The notes beneath the pieces are model-generated. The model worked only from the letters and a program-made list of their open reading frames with translations, had not been told where the DNA came from and made no database searches. Of a DNA stretch of 15,804 bases, positions 1 through 6,436 are shown piece by piece. The translations under genes were made by a program, and so were the position numbers. Source of the DNA: an uncultured Lachnospiraceae bacterium (GTDB lineage Bacteria > Bacillota > Clostridia > Lachnospirales > Lachnospiraceae); assembly GCA_910585395.1 (NCBI GenBank), contig CAJUCK010000006.1, positions 68,344 to 84,147 on the forward strand, written 5' to 3'. How positions within the stretch are numbered: position 1 is the stretch's first letter; each line of letters begins with the position of its first letter.

Positions 1-123
1 ATAAATTATCTTAGTTCTTGGACATTCCGATTTAATTTTTTCTTCCAGTTCTTTCTTCTTTTCATCTATATTATTGAAAACCGGACAATACTGTGTATTT
101 CGATAATCTTTATCCTCTGCCAT
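1..123 (-). CDS. Partial CDS, third gene of the dual-ATPase/receiver operon (5' end only)
   Basis: Only the first 41 codons are inside the window; the gene runs off the left edge. It starts with ATG at 123, five bases after the stop codon of the receiver gene. A GAGGAG Shine-Dalgarno sequence (about 132-137) overlaps the end of that gene, so it is co-transcribed and probably translationally coupled. The visible peptide is polar and charged (begins MAEDKDYRNTQYCPVFNNID) and then becomes a Lys/Glu-rich helix. No domain is recognisable from this fragment and I assign no function. From its position it is the natural candidate for the output or effector of the signalling pair upstream. A fourth gene could of course follow. 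Confidence 0.7.
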   Translation of the reverse strand, partial: MAEDKDYRNTQYCPVFNNIDEKKKELEEKIKSECPRTKIIY

Positions 124-128
124 TATTT

Positions 129-725
129 CTACTCCTCTATGCTTTGGAACACTGCAATCAAATCATCAATATCCTTCTTGGACAAATCCTCATATACATT
201 TATCCCATTTAATGAATTCACTGCTTTTTCAACCAAAAATTTTTCAATTCCACTATTATTTTCCAGCTTCTTTGAAATATTTCGAAAGGTAATGATACGA
301 TTAATACTTTCTTCTATCTTATCTTTCAATACCCCATCATAATATTCTTTCGGAGTCTGCGCGCTCCCACTTCGATATTTGGGTATAATATCATAATCTT
401 TATTTTCACCATTTTGTGAAATTACCAGCACTTCAATAAAAGGGAATACTTTTCTTAATATCATCCTGAATTCTTCACCTGAAAATTTCCCCCTGTTTTT
501 AATGCTGTCATTCTCGAACAATTTAGAATCTATCAGGATAACATTTGCAGAGGCAACTTCTGAAGAATCCAATAAACTTTCATAGCCTTTTTCTCCTTCA
601 AATTCCACTTCGCTGTATTCCACATCATAATGTTCATTTTGATAATCTTCTTCCAGATATTCTGATATCGCCTCATCACGGTCGTCGTCGATATAAACAA
701 TCTTTATCTTCTCTTTTACGTTCAT
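129..725 (-). CDS. Receiver-like protein, partner of the dual-ATPase kinase
   Basis: The 198-residue product has the outline of a response-regulator receiver domain without a recognisable DNA-binding output domain. Strand 1 (KIVYIDDD) gives an acidic cluster at D13-D15. The likely phospho-acceptor is D66 at the end of a hydrophobic strand (ANVILIDSK). A later strand (EVLVISQNG) supplies the usual Ser/Thr position. The spacing between the acidic pocket and D66 is close to normal, but the segment between them is long and acidic, so the domain is divergent. The C-terminal 50 residues are helical. The start overlaps the kinase stop by four bases (ATGA) and has an AGGAG site, so expression is coupled to the kinase. 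The call as receiver-like rests on motif shape; phosphotransfer is inferred from the partner gene. Confidence 0.72.
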   Translation of the reverse strand: MNVKEKIKIVYIDDDRDEAISEYLEEDYQNEHYDVEYSEVEFEGEKGYESLLDSSEVASANVILIDSKLFENDSIKNRGKFSGEEFRMILRKVFPFIEVLVISQNGENKDYDIIPKYRSGSAQTPKEYYDGVLKDKIEESINRIITFRNISKKLENNSGIEKFLVEKAVNSLNGINVYEDLSKKDIDDLIAVFQSIEE

Positions 726-2872
726 ATTTTCTCTCCTATTACAAACTCTATCTTAAAACCATTGACGCCTTCTATACTCTGAATCTGCCCTCCTGTGCTT
801 ACAATGGTATTATTCACAATCCACATGCCTATTCCATGTCCTCTTTTTCTTGACGTTTCATGTACCTCCAAAATCCGCATCGGATCAATTCTATACTTGG
901 AAGGAAGTCCTTTCCCATTATCTTTATATACGATATTGATAGTTCTGCCTCTTTTTACTGCCTGAATATTAATTTCTAATACATTTTCATCGTCATTCTG
1001 CTGAATACTATTTAATATTAAATTATCGAGTATTACCCTGAAAATGTCTTTTGCACTTCGATATTCCAGTCCTTCTTCCACGTCCAGCTGAATATCAATC
1101 CACGAATAATCCTTTTCCCATACACTCTTGAGTTCTAAAAAAAGCTCGTATACATTTATATTTTCCGGCAAAAATTGTTCTTTTTCAGATTCTGACAGCA
1201 TTACGTCCATGAATGTAATAATCTTTCGATTGACTCTCTTATTTTTTTCTAGCAAAGCTGGAATATCTCTGTGGATATACAATCTGTTTTCCGAATCATT
1301 CACAAAATCCCAAAGATCATATCTTTTTAATGCTTTAATGATATATTCTACATTTTTGTCAAGACTGTTTCTATCATTGTGCATTTCATGTGCAATAGAC
1401 GTCGCTTTTAATCCAGAAGTAGCCAGCATATTCAGCAGGCGGATATCATATTTATATCTTTTTTCCGTTTCATCAATCTGCTTCCTGCTTTCTTTATTCT
1501 CTTTTTTGATTTGTTCCAGCTCATCCAAAAATAACTTTGTCTCTTCGGATGAAAGTTTAGTCAGTTTTTGTGGGTTTCGAATTACACTATCTATTACTTT
1601 AGGCTGTTTTACCTCTTTTGTCTTATTATTTTTGCTAATACTGCGAATGATAGTCTGACGGTATCTTTCAAAGCAGCTGATTCCAGAAACAGTAATAGCG
1701 ATAAATAATTTATAAACATCATTCTCCACCAGCCCCTGCCGGTTCATCAAATCGGACAATCCGCTGTTCTCTTCTTTGTCAATAATAACCTTTCCTGAAA
1801 TTTGATTCTCCCGTACACGCCAGGCTCCAGTAGGATGAGTAGCTGCCGCCGGAGAAATCCTGGAACGTTTGCCAAAACCAAGCCAATCTTTTTTCCCCTC
1901 ATAAGACGAGATACTAAATGCATTTCGATACAATACAACACCTGATTCATAACGTTCATCCAGCATCTTGTGTTTATAGAAAAATTTTTCTGCATCCTGT
2001 GTAGAAGCTTTTTTTAGAGAAAAATAGAATTCTGAAAAAAAATCCCCTACACTTTTGACCAAATCCTGCCATTCTTTTTCAGAAATTCCCTCTGATAAAT
2101 CCTCTTTCATATTCTCAAGTTCTTCCAACATATTCAATTCTATCTTCTGCCTGTTCAAATCAATATTAGGGCAGAATTTCCTGGCGTCTTCTCTAAATTC
2201 ATCTGATTTTATATCACAAATCAATTTTTGAGATGCTGCATGGTAATATATTTTTATTACACTAACGCAGTTAACCCCCAGCTGCATTTCCTTGAAATAT
2301 TTCTCCACACAGACTCTGTCTTTTTTATATTCTACGAGAATTTTCATTTTATGATCATTATATGTCCTGGAGAGAAATTCACGCAGATTTCTCACACGAG
2401 ATTCTGTCCAGTTATCCCGAAGCTGTTCTATCACGATTTTAGTTCCTTTTTCCTTTTTTTCCTCATAAGGTTCCAGCGTATTGCTGTTCCAATCTGTTTT
2501 CCATAAAACCGCCTCTTCCCCTTCCATTTTAGTATACATGCTGACTCTGGCGCCTAAACGCGCTATTGCAAATCTTCCCACACCTTTAGAGCCTGCCAAT
2601 ACTCTTGCTTCGTTCCCTTCTCCTATGATATATTTTTTGTCACTTTTTCCTATATGCATCCACGCCTGTCGGATTTTAGAGCGATTCATACCATCACCGT
2701 TATCCTCAATTACAATCTGATCTTTTGAAATCAGTATAAGAACCTCCCGTGCCTGGGCGTCATATGCATTTTTTACCAGCTCTAATATGGCTGATTCCTC
2801 ATTTGTAAAATTCTGTATTCCCAGCACTTCTGCTATCGTACTGTCCTCGATCACATATTCCAGCTTCTCCAT
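722..2872 (-). CDS. Two-module GHKL ATPase: MORC/Hsp90-like N-terminus fused to a histidine-kinase-like C-terminus
   Basis: I place the start at the ATG at 2872, which follows GGGAGG by seven bases; an in-frame GTG at 2902 lacks such a site. The 716-residue protein carries two complete GHKL ATP-binding folds. The first has an N-box (ELVKNAYDA, 31-39), G1 (DNGDG, 57-61) and G2 (GSKGVGRF, 94-101). It is followed at about 310-400 by a transducer-like segment (GVVLYRNAFSISSY, DWLGFGKRSR), the arrangement of MORC/Hsp90-type ATPases. A Lys/Glu coiled coil (about 440-475) leads to an H-box-like motif, IAHEMHND with H495. After it come a second N-box (DNLILNSIQ, 616-624), G1 (DNGKGL, 651-656) and G2 (GHGIGMWI, 678-685) of a histidine kinase. 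No signal peptide or membrane span is seen, so it is cytoplasmic. Bacterial MORC-like ATPases are known near restriction and defence genes; a defence role here is inference. Confidence 0.82.
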   Translation of the reverse strand: MEKLEYVIEDSTIAEVLGIQNFTNEESAILELVKNAYDAQAREVLILISKDQIVIEDNGDGMNRSKIRQAWMHIGKSDKKYIIGEGNEARVLAGSKGVGRFAIARLGARVSMYTKMEGEEAVLWKTDWNSNTLEPYEEKKEKGTKIVIEQLRDNWTESRVRNLREFLSRTYNDHKMKILVEYKKDRVCVEKYFKEMQLGVNCVSVIKIYYHAASQKLICDIKSDEFREDARKFCPNIDLNRQKIELNMLEELENMKEDLSEGISEKEWQDLVKSVGDFFSEFYFSLKKASTQDAEKFFYKHKMLDERYESGVVLYRNAFSISSYEGKKDWLGFGKRSRISPAAATHPTGAWRVRENQISGKVIIDKEENSGLSDLMNRQGLVENDVYKLFIAITVSGISCFERYRQTIIRSISKNNKTKEVKQPKVIDSVIRNPQKLTKLSSEETKLFLDELEQIKKENKESRKQIDETEKRYKYDIRLLNMLATSGLKATSIAHEMHNDRNSLDKNVEYIIKALKRYDLWDFVNDSENRLYIHRDIPALLEKNKRVNRKIITFMDVMLSESEKEQFLPENINVYELFLELKSVWEKDYSWIDIQLDVEEGLEYRSAKDIFRVILDNLILNSIQQNDDENVLEINIQAVKRGRTINIVYKDNGKGLPSKYRIDPMRILEVHETSRKRGHGIGMWIVNNTIVSTGGQIQSIEGVNGFKIEFVIGEKI

Positions 2873-2910
2873 GAATCTTCCTCCCAATACATTGGCAATC
2901 ACTTACTATC

Positions 2911-2939
2911 ATTATACCCTTTTCGTGGAATTGATACAA
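2911..2939 (-). promoter_or_regulatory. Probable promoter of the dual-ATPase operon
   Basis: On the minus strand a perfect TATAAT (2911-2916) lies 17 bases from TTGTAT (2934-2939), a half-matching -35 box. It sits about 40 bases upstream of the chosen ATG at 2872, which leaves a short leader. It supports independent transcription of this operon from the thi operon to its right. No operator-like repeat is evident around it. Confidence 0.55.
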
Positions 2940-3132
2940 TTAGCATCCGTCCAAATATCATTATTTCTTCTTCCACACATAAAAAGGCTTCCACCCTGCT
3001 TTTCTTTCCACTTTACAATTTTCTCCGTTTTAATCACGTATCAAATATACTTTTTCTTGATAATAAATACATATAACCGTTGTGACAAGTATATAACAGC
3101 CTCCAGGCAAAGTCCATATTGCAAAAGAAAAT

Positions 3133-3825
3133 TCACTCTATGTTTGGCAGCATATATTCTGACATTTGACATACTCCTGCTGCTTCTGTCTTTCGTATTT
3201 CAGAGATATTCTGCCTATGGATTCCTCCAATGGCATACACCGGAATGGTAACGCTGGCACAAATCTGTTTCAAGAATTCCAATCCTCTGGGGGAAACTCC
3301 TTTTTTGCACTGTGTACTGAAAATATGACCTGCCACAATATAAGCTGCTCCTATTTTCTGTGCCACTCTGGCCTCTTCTACAGTATGAACAGAAGTTCCT
3401 GCCTGCAGGCCAGAAAGTATCTTCTGTTCCACATACTCTTCAAACATTGGCAAAGGAAGATGCAGCCAGCCGCACCTTGTCTGCCGAGCCGCTGCCGGAA
3501 AAGTATGGGGAATAAGCAGCGCTGGCTTTTCATCTTTCTTCTGATCATACAGTTTTACCTTCTCCCAAACACTGGCAAACAATTTTAAATATTGAGACTG
3601 CGGCAGCTGCTTTTCTCGTATAAGCAAAGCGTCTGGCTTTTCATTTCCATGAAGATGCTTCTGGTCTCCAAGAGCAAGCCCCGCCAGGAAATCAGCATAG
3701 TCCTCCAGATTTTCATGCTCTGTCTGATTTTTAGAACTGTACAGTTCCCAATTTGACACCGCAATCTGCCGAGGCAAACGTAACTGTCCAGAAGATTTAT
3801 TTTCTCTATACATACACATAATCAT
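3133..3825 (-). CDS. tenI: Thiazole tautomerase, TenI type
   Basis: This is a TIM-barrel protein of the ThiE/TenI superfamily, last gene of the thiazole operon. Three features point to TenI rather than thiamine-phosphate synthase. One is the motif GHIFSTQCKKGVSPRG (about 166-181), which closely matches the Bacillus TenI motif around its catalytic histidine; here that is H167. The others are TSVHTVEEA (144-152) and AIGGI (198-202). TenI aromatises the thiazole tautomer released by ThiG. The N-terminus holds LLIREKQL (67-74), the usual barrel motif of these proteins, after a polar insertion near residues 31-63. The gene overlaps the thiH stop by about 20 bases and has three in-frame ATGs at codons 1, 3 and 5, none with a strong ribosome site, so translation is probably coupled to thiH. 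A bifunctional or ThiE role cannot be excluded from sequence alone. Confidence 0.8.
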   Translation of the reverse strand: MIMCMYRENKSSGQLRLPRQIAVSNWELYSSKNQTEHENLEDYADFLAGLALGDQKHLHGNEKPDALLIREKQLPQSQYLKLFASVWEKVKLYDQKKDEKPALLIPHTFPAAARQTRCGWLHLPLPMFEEYVEQKILSGLQAGTSVHTVEEARVAQKIGAAYIVAGHIFSTQCKKGVSPRGLEFLKQICASVTIPVYAIGGIHRQNISEIRKTEAAGVCQMSEYMLPNIE

Positions 3826-5059
3826 TCATCACAGGCTGCAGTCTTTGTTCTTTGATTGCCTCAAATACCTGGGATACATCTCGGTTATCAGCAATTTCGA
3901 ATTGATTATCTCCCTGTTTCTCCACTTCTATAGAATGGCTTCCGATTCCCGTACTGACTCCTGCTGAAATCTTTGTTGCAGCCACACCAATCACATGATT
4001 TCGGAAATCTGCACGTTCTCTGGTAGAAATAGTTATTCCCGCATATGGCATAAACAACCGGTATGCACACATAATCTGCATAAGTTGCCGCTCATTTACT
4101 TTTCTTCCTTCTTGAGATTTCACTGCAGATAGTTCTTCTTTTTTCTCTTTCGTTTCTGACGCCTCTGCTTGCTGACTGGTCTGGACAAAGTCTGACATAG
4201 TTACAACAGGACGCAGTCTGGGACAGGAAAAAGATATTTCTGCATAAGGATATTTTCGCTGAATATAAAAGGCATGAAGCCCCGTGGCAAAGGCATCCAT
4301 ACGAAAATCTGAGAGCCCAAGCAGCGCTGCGAACGCCACTCCGCGCATTCCGCCCACAAGTGCACGCTCCTGCGCATGAAAGCGATATGGAAATATCCGT
4401 TTGTGGCCAGACAGATGAAACGTCTCATAACGCTCTGCATCATATGTCTCTTGAAATACCGTCACATAATCCGCTCCACATTTGTGCAGATAAGAATATT
4501 CTTCTGAATTCATAGGATAAACTTCTATCCCCACCATACGAAAATATTTTCTTGCAATCCTGCATGCTTCTCCAATATACTGCACATCTGAATGCACTCT
4601 GCTCTCACCAGTGAGTATCAGGATTTCCTCCAGTCCTGTATCAGCAATTGCTGCCATTTCTCTCTCCATTTCTTCTGTATTCAATTTCATTCTATGAATC
4701 CTGTTATGACAGTTAAAACCACAGTAAATGCAATGATTTTCGCAATAATTAGAAATATATATAGGCGTAAACATATAGACAGAATTGCCAAAATGTTTTT
4801 CTGTCTCTCTTTTTGCTTTCCTGGCAATTGTTTCTAAAAATGGCTCTGCCGCTGGGGACAGCAAAGCTGCAAAATCTTCCATGGTCCGGTTATCATTTTG
4901 AAGGGCACGCCTCACGTCTTCTTCTGTATAATTTTCTGCTCTGTATTTTTCTCTGGCGCTTATTACTTTGTCCATAATATCGGAATTGATCTGCTCCATC
5001 CCTTCCATATACGTCATATGACTGGCTTTTGTCTGTAAACTGTCTCTCATATTATACAT
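3806..5059 (-). CDS. thiH: 2-iminoacetate synthase (radical SAM) ThiH
   Basis: ThiH cleaves tyrosine to p-cresol and dehydroglycine, which ThiG uses to build the thiazole ring; it replaces the oxygen-dependent ThiO, fitting an anaerobe. The radical-SAM cluster motif CxxxCxxC is at C106, C110 and C113 (SNYCENHCIYCGFNC). The family C-terminal block follows, including SFSCPRLRP (276-284) and CAYRLFMPYAGITISTRERA (331-350). Between them, about 288-320, lies a charged Glu/Lys/Ser-rich stretch longer than the short linker I expect there. This makes the protein 417 residues. AAGGAGG overlaps the thiG stop and lies only two bases from the first ATG. The ATG at codon 4 (5050) is 11 bases away, so the true start is uncertain between these two. 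It lies between thiG and tenI in one operon. Confidence 0.93.
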   Translation of the reverse strand: MYNMRDSLQTKASHMTYMEGMEQINSDIMDKVISAREKYRAENYTEEDVRRALQNDNRTMEDFAALLSPAAEPFLETIARKAKRETEKHFGNSVYMFTPIYISNYCENHCIYCGFNCHNRIHRMKLNTEEMEREMAAIADTGLEEILILTGESRVHSDVQYIGEACRIARKYFRMVGIEVYPMNSEEYSYLHKCGADYVTVFQETYDAERYETFHLSGHKRIFPYRFHAQERALVGGMRGVAFAALLGLSDFRMDAFATGLHAFYIQRKYPYAEISFSCPRLRPVVTMSDFVQTSQQAEASETKEKKEELSAVKSQEGRKVNERQLMQIMCAYRLFMPYAGITISTRERADFRNHVIGVAATKISAGVSTGIGSHSIEVEKQGDNQFEIADNRDVSQVFEAIKEQRLQPVMNDYVYV

Positions 5060-5066
5060 GCCCTCC

Positions 5067-5837
5067 TTAATCCCGCAGAAATCCTGTCAAAGGTGAGGAT
5101 GCTTCGCCTCCAGTCTCTCTTACTCTTCCAAGTCCTGATAAATAAGCTTCTCTGCCCGCTTCAACGGCCCTGCGGAATGCTGATGCCATTTGAGGAATAT
5201 TGCCGGCAGTGGCAATCGCAGTATTTGCCATTACTGCTGCAGCCCCCATTTCCATAACTTCACATGCTTGAGAAGGACGCCCAATTCCTGCGTCAACAAT
5301 AACAGGAATCTCAATCTCATCAATAAGTATTTTGATAAATTCCCTGGCAGCAAGCCCTTTATTAGAACCAATCGGCGCTGCCAGCGGCATCACGGCGGCT
5401 GCGCCTGCATTTACAAGATCTCTCGCTGTATTCAAATCAGGAAACATATAGGGGAGCACCACAAACCCTTCTTTCGCCAATAACTCCGCAGCCTTGACAG
5501 TCTCTTGATTGTCAGGCAGAAGATATTTAGAATCCCGCATAATTTCGATCTTTATAAAATTTCCACATCCCAGTTCTCTGGACAATTTTGCAATTCGTAC
5601 CGCTTCCTCTGCATTTCTGGCGCCTGAGGTATTGGGCAGAAGTGTTACTCCTTCTGGAATAAAATCCATAATATTTCCTTGACCATTGGAATTTGCCCGG
5701 CGCACGGCAAGTGTGATCATCTGTGCCCCGGCATTTTCCACTGCTGCGCGAATCAGCTCCACATTATATTTTCCAGATCCTAAAATAAATCTTGACTGAA
5801 ATTCCTGTCCTCCCAGCATAAACACATCTTGTTTCAT
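5067..5837 (-). CDS. thiG: Thiazole synthase ThiG
   Basis: ThiG condenses 1-deoxyxylulose 5-phosphate, dehydroglycine and the ThiS thiocarboxylate into the thiazole tautomer. The Schiff-base lysine is K96 in NFIKIEI, the same number as in the Bacillus enzyme. Other family blocks are intact: FILGSGKY (17-24), VLPYMFPDLNTARDL (128-142), GAAAVMPLAAPIGSNKGL (145-162), PVIVDAGIG (178-186) and GAAAVMANTAIA (198-209). At 256 residues it has normal length. The start overlaps the thiS stop as ATGA, and its Shine-Dalgarno sequence GGAGGAGG lies inside the last codons of thiS, so the two proteins are made in a coupled way. It ends eight bases before thiH. Confidence 0.96.
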   Translation of the reverse strand: MKQDVFMLGGQEFQSRFILGSGKYNVELIRAAVENAGAQMITLAVRRANSNGQGNIMDFIPEGVTLLPNTSGARNAEEAVRIAKLSRELGCGNFIKIEIMRDSKYLLPDNQETVKAAELLAKEGFVVLPYMFPDLNTARDLVNAGAAAVMPLAAPIGSNKGLAAREFIKILIDEIEIPVIVDAGIGRPSQACEVMEMGAAAVMANTAIATAGNIPQMASAFRRAVEAGREAYLSGLGRVRETGGEASSPLTGFLRD

Positions 5838-6034
5838 TTACAGCCTCCTCCCATAAAACTTACCACTTCCACTACGTCTATATCCTGCAGCACTGTTGTA
5901 TCATATTCATCTTTAGGCACTATTTCTTCATTCAACTCTACTGCCACACGTTCCTTGTGATATTTTTCCTTTTTAAGCATCTCTGAAATGGTAAGTTTTT
6001 CAGAATATTCTTTTTGTACTCCATTAATTTTCAT
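5834..6034 (-). CDS. thiS: Sulfur carrier protein ThiS
   Basis: This 66-residue ubiquitin-fold protein carries sulfur as a C-terminal thiocarboxylate to ThiG. The fold is visible in KINGVQKEY at the start, the VAVELNEEIVPKDEYDTTVL core and DVVEVVSFMGGG at the end. Its oddity is the C-terminus: the last residues are MGGGCK, so Cys and Lys follow the glycines, whereas activation normally needs an exposed Gly-Gly terminus. Either the tail is trimmed or the adenylation enzyme tolerates it. AGGAG six bases before the ATG fixes the start. It is the first gene after the regulated leader and is followed by thiG with a four-base overlap. The usual activating enzyme ThiF is not encoded in this window. 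Confidence 0.92.
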   Translation of the reverse strand: MKINGVQKEYSEKLTISEMLKKEKYHKERVAVELNEEIVPKDEYDTTVLQDIDVVEVVSFMGGGCK

Positions 6035-6189
6035 TCGTATCTCCTTTCATATAAAACAACTCTCGGTACATGCTGAGTATAGCCGCCTTAGCGACATAAT
6101 ACCTTTCGCATGAATGCGCATCATATTTTTATATGATAGGAAAATCATAAAATTTAACGCTTCATAGCAGCAAATCCTCTCCTACAATA
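6035..6189 (-). promoter_or_regulatory. Distal part of the thiS leader (between attenuator and thiS)
   Basis: This 155-base stretch belongs to the thi transcript but holds no convincing gene. It contains small inverted repeats: ATCATAT/ATATGAT at 6120-6126 and 6131-6137, and CGCAT/ATGCG at 6107-6111 and 6114-6118. Downstream of them a G+C-richer segment (6062-6110) may fold further. An AGGAGAGG near 6175-6182 precedes a three-codon frame only. The TPP riboswitch core is not present. The thiS ribosome site AGGAG is at about 6041-6045. Confidence 0.4.
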
Positions 6190-6260
6190 TAAAAAAAGAC
6201 CACCACGAAGGAATTACACCCGTGGTGGTGTACCCCTTCGTGTGATCTTTGACTCACACT
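6190..6260 (-). promoter_or_regulatory. Candidate HMP-PP riboswitch (thiS motif) with embedded terminator
   Basis: Directly after the thiS promoter the minus-strand transcript can form three competing hairpins. Hairpin A pairs GTGTGA (6254-6259) with TCACAC (6240-6245). Hairpin B pairs CACGAAGG (6235-6242) with CCTTCGTG (6204-6211) and, inside it, TACACC (6227-6232) with GGTGTA (6215-6220). Hairpin C, the terminator, pairs ACCACCACG (6221-6229) with CGTGGTGGT (6199-6207) and runs into seven T. B excludes both A and C. The position before thiS and the very small sensor overlapping the terminator stem match what is known of the HMP-PP riboswitch class, first named the thiS motif, reported to have a terminator-embedded aptamer. 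The class assignment is from memory of that architecture, not from a covariance-model match. The attenuator itself is seen directly. Confidence 0.68.
6191..6229 (-). terminator. Intrinsic terminator (attenuator) in the thiS leader
   Basis: A nine-base perfect stem (6199-6207 with 6221-6229), a 13-base loop and a run of seven T on the minus strand (6191-6197) form a classic rho-independent terminator about 60 bases after the promoter and 160 bases before thiS. It lies in the leader and not after a gene, so it must be conditionally bypassed for the thi operon to be expressed. Confidence 0.85.
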
Positions 6261-6269
6261 CTGTTTGGA

Positions 6270-6298
6270 ATTATATAGCACGCTCTCTCTGCTGTCAA
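6270..6298 (-). promoter_or_regulatory. Consensus sigma-A promoter of the thiS-thiG-thiH-tenI operon
   Basis: On the minus strand TTGACA (6293-6298) and TATAAT (6270-6275) are separated by exactly 17 bases, a perfect match to the housekeeping consensus. The predicted transcription start near 6262 puts the attenuator hairpins at the very 5' end of the RNA. A perfect promoter fits a system in which control is exerted after initiation by the leader. Confidence 0.88.
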
Positions 6299-6329
6299 GT
6301 CCTGGTTTCACGAAATTCTGTTTTCTGCT

Positions 6330-6436
6330 CTACCTCTGCCGTGTCATAGAAACTGCTCTTCCGGCATTTAAAAGATGAAATCTATGGGATGGATTTACTT
6401 TACCTCTTACACTCACCGTAGAACTTCTTTTCAACT
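6330..6436 (-). pseudogene. C-terminal remnant of the subtilisin-like protease, out of frame
   Basis: Just after the stop of the truncated protease the minus strand is open in another frame and reads KRSSTVSVRGKVNPSHRF, then HLLNAGRAVSM, before a TAG at 6330-6332. This resembles the far end of subtilases, where the last helix often reads G.LNAGRAV or similar. It is therefore probably the original tail of the protease just upstream, left behind when the intervening catalytic-serine region was lost. The promoter of the thi operon begins about 30 bases further on. Confidence 0.6.

Noticed and set aside
1128..1658. Plus-strand open frame of 176 codons inside the kinase gene
   Set aside because: It is antisense to conserved kinase motifs, rich in Ser/Phe/Leu as expected for a shadow frame, and has no ribosome site.
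3133..3825. Calling the last thi gene thiE (thiamine-phosphate synthase)
   Set aside because: The GHIFSTQCKKG motif, with the histidine of TenI-type tautomerases, fits TenI better; ThiE remains only a second choice.
6047..6148. 33-codon leader peptide ORF before thiS
   Set aside because: It has no Shine-Dalgarno sequence at a workable distance and its sequence is not protein-like.
6035..6262. TPP riboswitch upstream of thiS
   Set aside because: Neither the CTGAGA-type element nor the conserved CTGGATAATGCCAGCG-type core is present on the minus strand; the attenuator hairpins fit a different class.
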